A DNA stretch of 64,000 bases, taken from the NCBI RefSeq assembly GCF_018399035.1, contig NZ_CP073760.1, forward strand, positions 4,096,001 to 4,160,000, in the 5' to 3' direction. The position numbers and the translations under genes were made by a program. The stretch comes from Thiocapsa sp. GTDB taxonomy: Bacteria; Pseudomonadota; Gammaproteobacteria; Chromatiales; Chromatiaceae. The notes beneath the pieces are model-generated. The model was not told the origin of the DNA, did not search any database, and worked only from the letters and a program-made list of their open reading frames with translations. Of this stretch, positions 1 to 8,333 are shown piece by piece. The first letter of the stretch is position 1, and each line of letters begins with the position of its first letter.

Positions 1-1347
1 CCCCAAGGCATGGCGCGGTTGACGCCATGGGCTGCCGTAGCCGCCCAAGACCGCGTCGGACCCGCGCGCGAGTGCATCCAACAGGTCCCACGCCTCGATG
101 GGATGGATCTGCACCGGTGTCGCGGTCGCCAGCAGCAGACTGCGCGTGCGTGGCGAGATGTCCCAGAGAAAGCGCAGCAGGTTATTCGGCTCGGCCGGAT
201 CGTATTCCTTGCCAGGCCCCAGGTTGCGCCGCCGCGCGCGGTGCGCCTCGTCGAGGATTACGCACGCGTATCTGCCGTTGAGGAGCCAGTCCCGGATCTC
301 CGAGCCCGCGACGATGAGGCCGGTGGAGACGATACCGACACGCCGCGGACACTTGCGGATGGATTCCGGGCCGGCGCTCGGATACTCGATGCCGTTCTCG
401 TCCACCCAGCCGCGCCCGTCCCAGACCGCCGAGGGCATGTCGAGCAGCGTGTTCAGCTCACCCTGCCACTGCCAGATGAGTGGCTTCGGCGCCAGGATCA
501 ACACCGGCTTGTCGCCGACCAGAGCCATGAGCTGGGCCGCCATGGCGAGTTGGATGGTCTTGCCGAGCCCGACCTGGTCCGCCAGGACAAAGCGCGCGCC
601 GTGAGCGCCCCTATGCGCGTCGAAGGCGATCTTCACGAAGTGCTTCTGATGCTCCCAAAGCCCGACCTCCTTGCGATAGACCGGCGACTCGATCACGGCG
701 GCCGCCGGATCGGGCTGGCCACGCCAATCGTCAAGGTCCGGAATGACCGAGCGCACCGCGAGCCGCTGGATATCCTGCACCACCGCATCGGCCAGCTCGA
801 CCGCAAAGGGCGAATGCCAGAGGCTGTCGAACTCCTCCCGCACCCAGGCCACCGCGTCCTCGGAGTCATCCTCCCACAGCAGCTCGTAGTTCAGACGCCA
901 GGCCGTGAGCGACTCGTTGACGCTGCCGAGAAAGGCGGTGCGTCTCCCGTCCGCCAAGGTGATCACGCCGGCCTTGCCGTGGATCAGTCCGAAGATCGCA
1001 TCGGGAAGCACCCTGACCTGCAGCTTGCCGCTGGCGAGGAAGTCATAAAGACGCTGCAACCGGGGTTTCGCCGCGTCCGGCAGGCGCTCCGGCTGTGCAT
1101 CGCACCACTCCCGACGCATCGCGGCCTGGGCGGCCTTCTTCGCCGTCTCGATGTCCTTCGGAGCGATGATCGAGTTGCAGACCAGGCGGACCGGGCCGGA
1201 GACGGACTCCAGCTCCTCGCCCGCGACCTCCATGATCGATGACGAGAAAAAGCCGGCGATGCGGTCGTAGCCCCGCGCGCCGCGCAGACGCTTTGCAAGA
1301 AAGCTGTGATCGAGCCGAATGCGGCGAGACGAGAAGCGGTTGATCAT
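1..1347 (-). CDS. PLD-like / SNF2-type helicase, C-terminus beyond window
   Basis: Reading leftward from an ATG at 1347, the product begins MINRFSSRRIRLDH and stays open to the window edge, so only about 449 N-terminal residues are seen. The first ~170 residues look like a phospholipase-D-like domain (HGK then GSVNES). A superfamily 2 helicase follows: Walker A as DQVGLGKT, a DEAH box (ILDEAHRA) and motif III (LLATATPVQ). PLD-SNF2 fusions are known in phage-defence loci and are expected to use ATP to move on DNA. The methyltransferase, DUF3780 and DUF499 genes further right on the same strand are its probable partners, now separated from it by an IS1595 element and toxin-antitoxin-type genes. 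The motifs make the family secure; the exact role is inferred. Confidence 0.85.
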   Translation of the reverse strand, partial: MINRFSSRRIRLDHSFLAKRLRGARGYDRIAGFFSSSIMEVAGEELESVSGPVRLVCNSIIAPKDIETAKKAAQAAMRREWCDAQPERLPDAAKPRLQRLYDFLASGKLQVRVLPDAIFGLIHGKAGVITLADGRRTAFLGSVNESLTAWRLNYELLWEDDSEDAVAWVREEFDSLWHSPFAVELADAVVQDIQRLAVRSVIPDLDDWRGQPDPAAAVIESPVYRKEVGLWEHQKHFVKIAFDAHRGAHGARFVLADQVGLGKTIQLAMAAQLMALVGDKPVLILAPKPLIWQWQGELNTLLDMPSAVWDGRGWVDENGIEYPSAGPESIRKCPRRVGIVSTGLIVAGSEIRDWLLNGRYACVILDEAHRARRRNLGPGKEYDPAEPNNLLRFLWDISPRTRSLLLATATPVQIHPIEAWDLLDALARGSDAVLGGYGSPWRQPRHALG

Positions 1348-1400
1348 GGCCTCGGGTTAGCGCCGTTGCTGTCGCGGGACTCAACCAGAAGACGCGCCGT

Positions 1401-1625
1401 TCAGGCTAAGCGCGGAATGAGGTGGTCGGTCTGACGGGCGGCATCGTCCAGGGCCGCTGCGATGTCCTCCGCCTCAAGGTAGGGATAGTCCTCCAGGATC
1501 TCCGACGGAGACGCCCCGGCGGCCAGCATACCGAGGATGTCCGACACGCGAATCCGCATGCCCCTGATACAGGGTCGGCCGCCGCAAACACTTGGGGCGA
1601 TCGTGATTTTCGGCAGTGCCTTCAT
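1401..1625 (-). CDS. DUF433 small protein (antitoxin-like)
   Basis: A 74-residue protein with the DUF433 pattern: CGGRPCIRGMRI, then a helical part (ILGMLAAGASPSEILEDYPYL). DUF433 proteins are small helix-turn-helix antitoxin-like proteins, usually encoded just before a PIN-like DUF5615 toxin. Here the next gene on the strand, 54 bases on, is the PLD-SNF2 helicase and no PIN-like ORF is seen, so it looks like an orphan antitoxin or a regulator borrowed by the defence locus. Confidence 0.8.
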   Translation of the reverse strand: MKALPKITIAPSVCGGRPCIRGMRIRVSDILGMLAAGASPSEILEDYPYLEAEDIAAALDDAARQTDHLIPRLA

Positions 1626-1696
1626 CGACTCTTCTCGGATGTGCAGGATTGGGGCGACATCATGTCGTAGGATGCATCAAAAGGAGGTCGAGCACT

Positions 1697-1969
1697 ATGA
1701 GCGACAACAACAGTCTCAAGACGCTGCCCGCACTCACGAGCGACGAGGACGCGGAGCGATTCCTCGACGAAGCCGATCTGACCGAGTATGACCTGAGCGA
1801 TTTCAAATCTGCCGGGTTCGAATTCGAGAAGAAGTCGGCGTGGGTGAACATATGCCTGCCGGGGCCACTCTTGGATGCGGTCAAGGCACGCGCGCAGGCT
1901 CGCGGCATGCCGTATCAGCATTTCATCCGCGAGGCGATCGAACGCGCGTTGGATCACCGGGAGTCTTGA
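1697..1969 (+). CDS. CopG/BrnA-type antitoxin-like protein
   Basis: A 90-residue protein starting at the ATG that follows a strong ribosome binding site (AAAGGAGGT, about 1679-1687). The acidic N-terminal half (SDEDAERFLDE..) is followed by a beta strand and two helices, WVNICLPGPLLDAVKARA then PYQHFIREAIERAL, typical of the ribbon-helix-helix CopG/BrnA antitoxins. No toxin gene is seen immediately before or after it, so it is either an orphan antitoxin or a stand-alone repressor. It is transcribed away from the DUF433 gene, with a 71-base gap that must hold both promoters. Confidence 0.7.
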   Translation: MSDNNSLKTLPALTSDEDAERFLDEADLTEYDLSDFKSAGFEFEKKSAWVNICLPGPLLDAVKARAQARGMPYQHFIREAIERALDHRES

Positions 1970-1989
1970 ACAAGGCGCGCTCATTAACA

Positions 1990-2003
1990 TCTTTCTAATC
2001 AGG
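1990..2003. repeat. IS1595-end-like 14-mer
   Basis: TCTTTCTAATCAGG occurs here and again at 4051-4064, the right end of the IS1595-like element, in the same orientation. It contains the stop codon of the truncated H-NS gene. It is probably the scar of a second copy of the same element. Confidence 0.5.
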
Positions 2004-2253
2004 ATCCCAGAAGTTCCTCCGGCGTAATGCCGACCGACTTAGCAATCTCTTGCATCTTCTCCAGGGCCTCCTTCGTCTGCCGCACCCGCCGTTGCGCGAG
2101 CTCCTGCTGGATCTTGGGCACCAGTGCTTCGAGTGCCTTGTCGGAGAGCGTGGAGAGGTCGATCCCGCCCTGCTTGGAATCTGTAGCACTACCGGCATCG
2201 TTCACGTCGATGTCCTCTTTCTTGTGTCGTACGGTATCCTTTACTGCGGACAC
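1999..2253 (-). CDS. H-NS-family N-terminal fragment, no DNA-binding domain
   Basis: An 84-residue protein with DLSTLSDKALEALVPKIQ and then a long charged helix ending SVGITPEELLGS. This matches the N-terminal oligomerisation region of H-NS/StpA-like proteins. The usual C-terminal part (a YRxP...TWSGRGRKP-type AT-hook-like domain) is missing. The stop codon falls in a sequence (1990-2003) identical over 14 bases to the right end of the nearby IS1595 element, so the gene was probably truncated by an insertion sequence. If expressed, such a fragment could act as a dominant-negative partner of full H-NS, but it may simply be dead. Confidence 0.6.
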   Translation of the reverse strand: MSAVKDTVRHKKEDIDVNDAGSATDSKQGGIDLSTLSDKALEALVPKIQQELAQRRVRQTKEALEKMQEIAKSVGITPEELLGS

Positions 2254-2359
2254 TCGCGCGGTGCGTTGCGTGTTTCAGGGTCTCATGGTATGAATAAGTC
2301 ATACCACGCAGACGCCGCCTAAACATCGCCAGAACGTCCTTACCCATCACGTACTCGTC

Positions 2360-2626
2360 ATGCCTACCGTCGAAAAGATCACCATCGCACTCACCAAAGA
2401 GATCGCCGACAATGTCCGCGCTGCGGTCGACGCCGGCGATTATGCCTCCACGAGCGAGGTCATTCGCGAGGCTCTGCGCGACTGGCAACTCAAGCGCACG
2501 TCGCAACAGGAGCAGGTCGAACACCTACGCCGTTTGTGGCAGGCGGGGCTCGCTAGCGGTTCGGCCGGCCGGCTCGATATGGCCGAAATCAAACGCGAGG
2601 CACGCAAGGTCAAAGCCTCGCGCTGA
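2360..2626 (+). CDS. parD: ParD-type antitoxin
   Basis: An 88-residue protein with the ribbon-helix-helix layout of ParD/CC2985 antitoxins: strand EKITIALTKEIADNVRAAVDAG, then YASTSEVIREALRDW, then a charged tail that would wrap the toxin. It neutralises the toxin encoded 23 bases downstream and probably represses the shared promoter. The pair lies inside the broken defence operon, between the H-NS fragment and the IS1595 element, and may stabilise the region. Confidence 0.85.
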   Translation: MPTVEKITIALTKEIADNVRAAVDAGDYASTSEVIREALRDWQLKRTSQQEQVEHLRRLWQAGLASGSAGRLDMAEIKREARKVKASR

Positions 2627-2649
2627 ACCGCTCGCAAGATTGCACAGCC

Positions 2650-2958
2650 ATGCACGATGTCACCATCAGCAACCAGGCACGAGAGGATCTCATCGCTATT
2701 TGGGAGTACGTCGCCGACAACAACCCGTCCGCCGCCGATCGCCTGCTCGACATGCTCGATGCGCGGATCGACCGCCTTGCCGATCATCCCTTCCTCGGCC
2801 CTGCGCGACCGGACATCGCCCGCGACTTCCGCTATCTCGTCTGCGACAACTACCTCATCCTCTACCGAGCTCTCGCCGATGCGGTCGAGATCGTCCGTGT
2901 CCTCCACGGCGCGCGAAACCTAACGGCGATTTTCACGGACATCGACCCCCTGCCCTGA
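2650..2958 (+). CDS. parE: ParE/RelE-superfamily toxin
   Basis: A 102-residue toxin following parD. The opening pattern (VTISNQAREDLIAIWEYVADNN) and the C-terminal strands (DFRYLVCDNYLILYRA..VEIVRVLHGARN) are characteristic of ParE. Family members poison DNA gyrase; some relatives cut mRNA. Length is normal and there is no frameshift, so the module appears intact. The spacing to parD indicates co-transcription. Confidence 0.85.
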   Translation: MHDVTISNQAREDLIAIWEYVADNNPSAADRLLDMLDARIDRLADHPFLGPARPDIARDFRYLVCDNYLILYRALADAVEIVRVLHGARNLTAIFTDIDPLP

Positions 2959-3011
2959 CCAAGCCATCAGAATCCCTCGCCGGCGAAGACTCGGACGCAC
3001 CTTTCGCGCCA

Positions 3012-4064
3012 CCTGATTAGCAAGGAACGTCAGCCACGCGCCGGATCCACGATTCGGGGCGGGGACCGCAAGCCGTCGCTGTCACCAGCAGGCGGATCGG
3101 CAGGGCGCGCAGATCGAAGCGGCGATTAAACCGATAGGCGATCGTGCCGAGGTAGCGCTCGGCGTATTCTCCGAAATCGAAGCTGTGGTATGCCCCGCTG
3201 AAGCGGGTCTTGAGATTGCCCAGGACGGTGTTGATCCAGTGGAACATGGGCAACTCCTTGGGTTTGCGCGTCCCGACGACGGTCGGTTGGTGGGTGCAGC
3301 CGATGTCGGTGACGCCGGCGAAGCAGGCCAGGCCATCGGAGACGACGGTGCTGGTGGGGGCGAGGTTCGCGCCCGCCCACTGAGCGATGGCGGCGCGGGT
3401 GAAGCCGGACACTGGAGTGAACTTGGCGCGCAGGGGATGACCTTGGTCATTGAGAGAGACCGCGCCGATGAAGGGAACTTTGTTCTCCGAACCCCGTCCC
3501 GCGGTGCCGCCGACCAGTTCGCCGCCGAGATAGGCGTCGTCGACCTGCACGGTTCCGCACAGCACGGTGGCGGCCTCGCGCTCGACCATCGCCTGCATCA
3601 GCTTGTGATGGATCAGCCAGGCGGTTGGATAGCCGACCCCGAGATCGCGCTTCAGCGCCAGGGCCGACAGGCCGGTCTTGGCCTCACCGATGAGATCAAT
3701 GGCCAGGAACCAGACGGTCAGTCTCAGTTTGGTAGCCTCGAACAGCGTCCCGGCGATCAGCGAGGTCTGGTGATGGCAGGCATTGCACTGGAAGGTCTTG
3801 CGGGGGCTGCCGTGCAGCACGCAGTTCGCCGCCCCGCCGCAGCTCGGACAGCGAAACCCGTCCGGCCAGCGCATGCGCTCCAGCGCCGCCACGCACTGGG
3901 CCTCGGTGCCGAACTGTTGAAAATGCTCGAACAGCGACATCCCGGACTGGAATTGGATCCGATTCATGGCCATGGCAGACTCCGTGGGGTAGTGGACCTG
4001 GGAGCAGTTTGCGCCGGCCGGTGGCTCATTCCGTGAGCCTGGCGGAAGATTCTTTCTAATCAGG
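3012..4064 (-). mobile_element. IS1595-family (ISXO2-like) insertion sequence
   Basis: The element holds one transposase gene. Its ends are inverted: CCTGATTAGCAAGGAA at 3012 against the complement of ATTCTTTCTAATCAGG ending 4064 (13 of 16 match). No convincing target duplication is visible, so exact ends are uncertain. It lies 30 bases past the end of the DUF1156 methyltransferase gene and separates that gene from the PLD helicase gene. Confidence 0.7.
3017..3973 (-). CDS. IS1595-family transposase
   Basis: A 318-residue transposase. The N-terminus carries a zinc ribbon (CPSCGG ... CNACHH, about residues 42-70). The ISXO2-type DDE domain follows, with VQVDDAYLGGE (first Asp), VVSDGLACF (second Asp) and a C-terminal part with HWINTVLGNLKTRFSGAYH. 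The length is normal and the frame intact, so it could be active. The stop codon lies within the terminal inverted repeat. Confidence 0.9.
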   Translation of the reverse strand: MAMNRIQFQSGMSLFEHFQQFGTEAQCVAALERMRWPDGFRCPSCGGAANCVLHGSPRKTFQCNACHHQTSLIAGTLFEATKLRLTVWFLAIDLIGEAKTGLSALALKRDLGVGYPTAWLIHHKLMQAMVEREAATVLCGTVQVDDAYLGGELVGGTAGRGSENKVPFIGAVSLNDQGHPLRAKFTPVSGFTRAAIAQWAGANLAPTSTVVSDGLACFAGVTDIGCTHQPTVVGTRKPKELPMFHWINTVLGNLKTRFSGAYHSFDFGEYAERYLGTIAYRFNRRFDLRALPIRLLVTATACGPRPESWIRRVADVPC

Positions 4065-4093
4065 TCCGGAATACGCCTTATTCCCCGCCGAGA

Positions 4094-7000
4094 TCAAACA
4101 TGGTCATTCGCCAAGGCCCCCGCAAGCAGGCGCGCGGCCTCGGCATCGCCCGCCCAGGGCGGCATCTGCAGGCGGCCCAGGAAGCCGATCATCTCGACGA
4201 GGATCTCGCGCTGGGTCCAATAGTCGCGGATCTCGGTCTTGAGATAGTTCAGACCGACCTTGGTGCTGTCTTGATCCGCCGACTGGTAGACGGCGAAGAG
4301 CGCATGGCGCAGCAGGGATGAGCCGAAGCCGTCGGTGCCCCATTCGCGACGCTTGAATTCGGTGGCGGTCTTCAGGCGTGTCTGGTTGGCCTTGCCGCTT
4401 TCGAGCATGAAGCGATAGTCGCGCACACCGAAGCCGCGGGCGAACTCCATGAAGACGCCGCTGCGATAGTCGCCGTGTGATTCCACCTCCAGACACTTGA
4501 GATAGAGTTTTTCCTCCGGTGCGAGACGCTTCCAGAGCTGGGCGTCGATGCCGTTCGGGACCAGAAAATTACTCGCGGTCCGCACCGCATCCTTGATGAT
4601 GCGCGCAATCGGTGACGTCTCGCCGCGCTTGCCCTCGCGGGCCAGTTCGTAGGCGACATCGATGTCCTCGATGCCTTTGTATTGAGTCAGCACACGCAGG
4701 GCGGCGGCATAGGCGGCGAGCTGATAATCGGCGTCGGAGAAATTGGGATCCTCCTGATCGTCCAGATCCAGCATGGACTTGAGCTGGCGCTCAACCTCGA
4801 TCTCGACCTGAGGGACGATCTCGTCCAGGAAAGCGACGGCGTCGGAGGTCTGCTTGCGCAGCACCATCAGGACCGTCCCCTGGACATAGTTGCCTTCCTT
4901 GAGTGCCGACTCGGTCTCGGTGGCGATGGTCCAGGCCGCGGTCACCCGCAGGCCGGCGGCCCAGAGGATGAGGGCCAGGTCCGCCCAGACGCCCGCGTCC
5001 TGATGGGTAAACATGACGATCTGCATGCCGTTGTCAGGCATGTGGGCGGCGAGGTTGCTGTAGGCGTCGACCATGCCTTCGCGGAAGTCCTTGCCTGAGC
5101 CACGGATGGCCAGGGCGCGTTTGCTGTCTGCGTACCAGTCGGGAAATAGCTTGGGTAGGTGTTTTTCATACCAGGCGAGGAAGAATTCGGAGAGCTCGTG
5201 GTAATTGATGGCATCTGCATAGGGGGGATCGGTCAACCAAACATCACAGAGTCCGGTAATAGACTTGGCATCCCCGAGCAGTACAGATTTGCTCCCGACG
5301 CAAAGGTAGTCACGTTGTGCGAGATACCATGAAGAGTTTAACGATGGCAGCGCACGCACGGCATAGACGGTCATCGTGTTCAAAGCTTGATTCTGAAAAG
5401 TCGCGTTCGACTTCTCGTTGGCAGCGCTTGGATCCCATCCCGTTAGCCGCGAAGTCCAGTTGATCGATCTTGAGATTCCGAGTAGACATGCGGTCAGCTC
5501 GATCTTTTGGGTCAACTCGCCGATTGCGAAGGAGTTGAGTGCTCCAAAGGCCACAAGCTGCCTCGGTGTGAACAAATGATGCCAATGCGTCCACCCGCGC
5601 GTGCGAATCGGCTCGTCGGTCTTGTCGCCTGGTGTGATGCGTCGGCTCGGGATGTAACCCTTGTCCTGCCAGTCCTCGAAGCGATCGCGCAGCAGGCTCA
5701 GAACCAACGCCTCGCGCTGCAGATCATCCGGCTCGACCGCTCGGTACAGGGCGCCCGGCAACCGATCGGCGAGTGACTTGATGTCGGCGGCACGCTCTGC
5801 TTGAGCGGTGATCAGCGCAATCAGCACCTTGTTCTGGGCATCGATCCGCGCCTTGGGCGCCTTGGCCGCCCGCAAGGCGGCCAGCTCGGCGCCGGCCGTG
5901 TGCAGCCACGCATCCTCGGCCAGCCAGTCGCGCGCACGCAACGCGTCCAGGTCAAGCCTGTCGCTTGCGTCCAGGAGCGCCGCGAGCCCATCGATCGCCC
6001 GGTCGAGCGGGACCCAATCCGGAATAGGCCGCGCATCGGTCAGGTCCGCACGCTCACGCTGTTCCGCCCTAAGCAGGGCCGCCAGATCGGGCAGGCGCCA
6101 GCGGACGCAGTAGAGTCGCTCCTGAAAGGTGTCGTCCGGCCGAGGGACCAGATCGCTGTTTTCCCACTGACGCAGACCGTAGTCGGAGGCGCCGCCGCCG
6201 CGCCGGTCGCCCCGGATGGCAGTCATGGCGGTGGACTGTCCACAATGGGGGCATTCCAGACGTGAGCTGCGGACCGTGCCGGTCTTCGCCGCCTTCAGCT
6301 CGGCGGCACTGACGCCCTGGTGAATCGCGATGCCGAAGGCGCCTTCCCCCCTCGCGGGGGAGGGTTGGGGAGGGGGGGCGAAGGCCGCGACGGGGCTCAA
6401 GGCATCGTGCCCACCGAGAGGTTGCTCCCCCTCCCCCCGGCCCCCTCCCGCAAGGGGAGGGGGAGACGGCACCAAGCGTGCGATCGTCATGGTCTTCTCG
6501 CCGATTACCCAGGACGGGGCCAGCGGCACCATCCAGCCGCATTCGGGACAGCGGGTCTCGGTGCAATAGAGATAGGCATCGGCGCGCCAGCCCAGATCGT
6601 TGTGCTCGATACGCCAGTCGGTGATCTGGCGATCCACGGCCGCGTAGACCTGCTCCTGCGCCTCCCGGACCTGTTTGGCAACCGCCTCGCCACCGCCGAC
6701 GATATTGAGCGCGCCCCAGGTCAGCAGCGCGGCGACGGGATTCAGATCAGAGCCGTACGCCTCGCAGCCGATGCGCGCGGCTTCAAACGGAACACTTCCC
6801 CGCCGCAGAAGGCGTCTCCGACCCGTGGGACATGGCCGAAGCGACGCTCGCCGAGCGCGCGGACCAGCTCGGGGAGACTGCGCGCATCCGTGCCGAGGTG
6901 GGTATTGATCGCGTCCCAAGCGGGCTCGGACGGCCCCTTGATCTGCTCGGGTCGGTCGCAGTAGACCAGCTTCTCGTCATAGCCCATCCGCTCGAAGACG

Positions 7001-7407
7001 AGACGCTGCAGGCTGGCCCTGTCTTCGCCAGAGGTGCCGGGGCGATATTTCGGCTTCGGGGCGTTCGGATCGAACCAGTCGGCACGCTCGTCGGGACGCA
7101 GTCGCGCAAACAGCTCCGCCAGCGGGATCGCCTTGGTCTTGCGCCGCCACAGACCCTCCGGGTCCATGGTCAGGAGCATCAAAAAGATCTCGCGGTCTCG
7201 CTTGGGGTCCCGGCTCGCCGGGAGGAGCAACCCCAGGATGGCCGCCCGAACCATGATGAGCGGCTTGCGTCCCCACCACTTACCGAGTCCGGTCAGGGTC
7301 TGGCTGTAATTGGCCTTGCGTTCCTTGTAGCTCTCCTTCGAGAGCTTGGAGACGGGAAACTGGGTCTCGATGAAGGTGGTCATGGTGTCGTCGTCCGCGC
7401 CGATCAC
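4094..7407 (-). pseudogene. DUF1156 DNA methyltransferase, one-base frameshift
   Basis: The start GTG at 7407 overlaps the TGA of the DUF3780 gene (GTGA), showing tight coupling. The N-terminal frame (KANYSQTLTGLGKWWGRKPL) runs to motif I, reads GDAFCGGE, and stops at 6742. The rest (~900 residues) is in the next frame, resuming GSVPFEAARIGCEAYGSDLNP and holding the catalytic motif IV TDPPYADAINYHELSEFF. One extra C in the CCCC run at 6798-6801 would restore FCGGGSVPFEAA. DUF1156 proteins are predicted adenine DNA methyltransferases of defence systems, with CPEC/CPHC zinc-binding pairs, both present. A palindromic repeat is inserted in frame at 6342-6476. Either a real loss, a reversible switch, or a sequencing error; apart from the shift the product looks complete. 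Confidence 0.85.
6342..6476. repeat. Two G/C-rich palindromes inside the methyltransferase frame
   Basis: Two imperfect palindromes, about 6342-6385 (CCCTCGCGGGGG core) and 6425-6475 (CCCTCCCGCAAGGGGAGGG core), lie head to head around a ~40-base spacer. They translate as SPPPLAGGGRGEGE and PPPQPSPARGEG, the typical signature of a REP-type repeat inside a coding frame. They interrupt the segment between the two zinc-binding cysteine pairs without breaking the frame. Confidence 0.8.
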
Positions 7408-8069
7408 CGTTCGGCGGTATTCGGTTTGGCGGACTTGGTCCTCGGACGTGGCGTCCGTGTTGCTTTGACAGGTTCCGCCGCGGTCTGTCCGCGTACCGCC
7501 AATTCAAACACAGGCAGGGGCTCATGGTGTGAGTCCGTGACCGGGTTCTCCGTCAGCGCATAACGCACCGCCTTGCGCCAGCCCTTATTGCGTCCCTGGA
7601 TGGCATGTCCGGTGGCCGCACAGGTCATGGTGTAGAGCCACCAGCGCTCCTCCGGGACCAGGCCGAGCCAGTTCTTGATCGCGGTCGCGGTGAGTGCGGG
7701 ATCCGCCTCTTCGATCGCCCACGCGAGGAGCACCAGTTCTTTGCCGAGGAGGCGTGAGACGGGGTTGGTACCTGTCTTCCAGCTCCCGGATTTGCGCCCG
7801 TCCCGCTTGAGGCGTTGGTTGAATTCCACGCGGACATCATCCGCGACGGCGTCCCATTTGACGCGGGGCAGGAGGACGCGCAGCTTGCCCTCGGGCTCAC
7901 CGATGGCGAAGGTCGGGGGCATCGCAGCGCTGATCTCGTCCCAGGTGAAATGCTCGGAGATCAGCACGTCCTCGCGGTTGCTCGCCGGGATGGTGACCAG
8001 AAAGTGGTGCGTCGATTCGTCGGGGCAGAAGCCAAAGCCTTGGCAACTTGGCTTTTTAGGGTTCGTCAA
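7404..8069 (-). CDS. DUF3780 defence-associated protein
   Basis: A 221-residue protein starting at a TTG (8069). Recognisable DUF3780 features are GFGFCPDESTHHFLVTIPAS, VLISEHFTWDEI and the tryptophan-rich segment EERWWLYTMTCAATG. The family is known only from neighbourhood: it accompanies DUF499 ATPases and DUF1156 methyltransferases in candidate phage-defence loci, as here. Its stop overlaps the methyltransferase GTG, so the two are translated together. The basic tail (TRTPRPRTKSAKP) could touch nucleic acid. Molecular function is unknown. Confidence 0.85.
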   Translation of the reverse strand: MTNPKKPSCQGFGFCPDESTHHFLVTIPASNREDVLISEHFTWDEISAAMPPTFAIGEPEGKLRVLLPRVKWDAVADDVRVEFNQRLKRDGRKSGSWKTGTNPVSRLLGKELVLLAWAIEEADPALTATAIKNWLGLVPEERWWLYTMTCAATGHAIQGRNKGWRKAVRYALTENPVTDSHHEPLPVFELAVRGQTAAEPVKATRTPRPRTKSAKPNTAER

Positions 8070-8087
8070 TGGCGGTTCCGCACGCTG

Positions 8088-8309
8088 TCAGGCGTCGCTG
8101 CTCGCCAGATCGAGGCGCTGCTCGATGCGGCGAGCCAACGAGCTCAGGGTTTCCCGGTCACTGCCCGAGAGGGTGTAGAGACTGCCGAGGGTCTGCTCCA
8201 TCGCCGAGAGACGCAGCTCGATGCGGCCCAGCCGTTCGCCGTGGTCGCTCAGGGTGCCGCGGATACTGCGCAGATGTTCAAGAACCAGGTTGTCGACCTT
8301 GTCGCTCAT
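8088..8309 (-). CDS. Small coiled-coil protein of the defence operon
   Basis: 73 residues from the ATG at 8309 (an in-frame ATG at 8324 is possible, but an AGG-type ribosome site precedes 8309). The sequence MSDKVDNLVLEHLRSIRGTL followed by heptad-like leucine/isoleucine spacing predicts one long coiled coil. Small proteins opening this way are common next to transfer and defence genes, without known activity; a structural or adaptor role is a guess. It ends 18 bases before the DUF3780 start, in the same direction. Confidence 0.6.
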   Translation of the reverse strand: MSDKVDNLVLEHLRSIRGTLSDHGERLGRIELRLSAMEQTLGSLYTLSGSDRETLSSLARRIEQRLDLASSDA

Positions 8310-8333
8310 GGATACCTGCTCCAATAATCTTGA

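Noticed and set aside
10..1242. Long open plus-strand frame opposite the PLD helicase
   Set aside because: Arg/Pro/His-rich composition with no motifs; it is the antisense shadow of the minus-strand helicase, which has clear PLD and helicase motifs.
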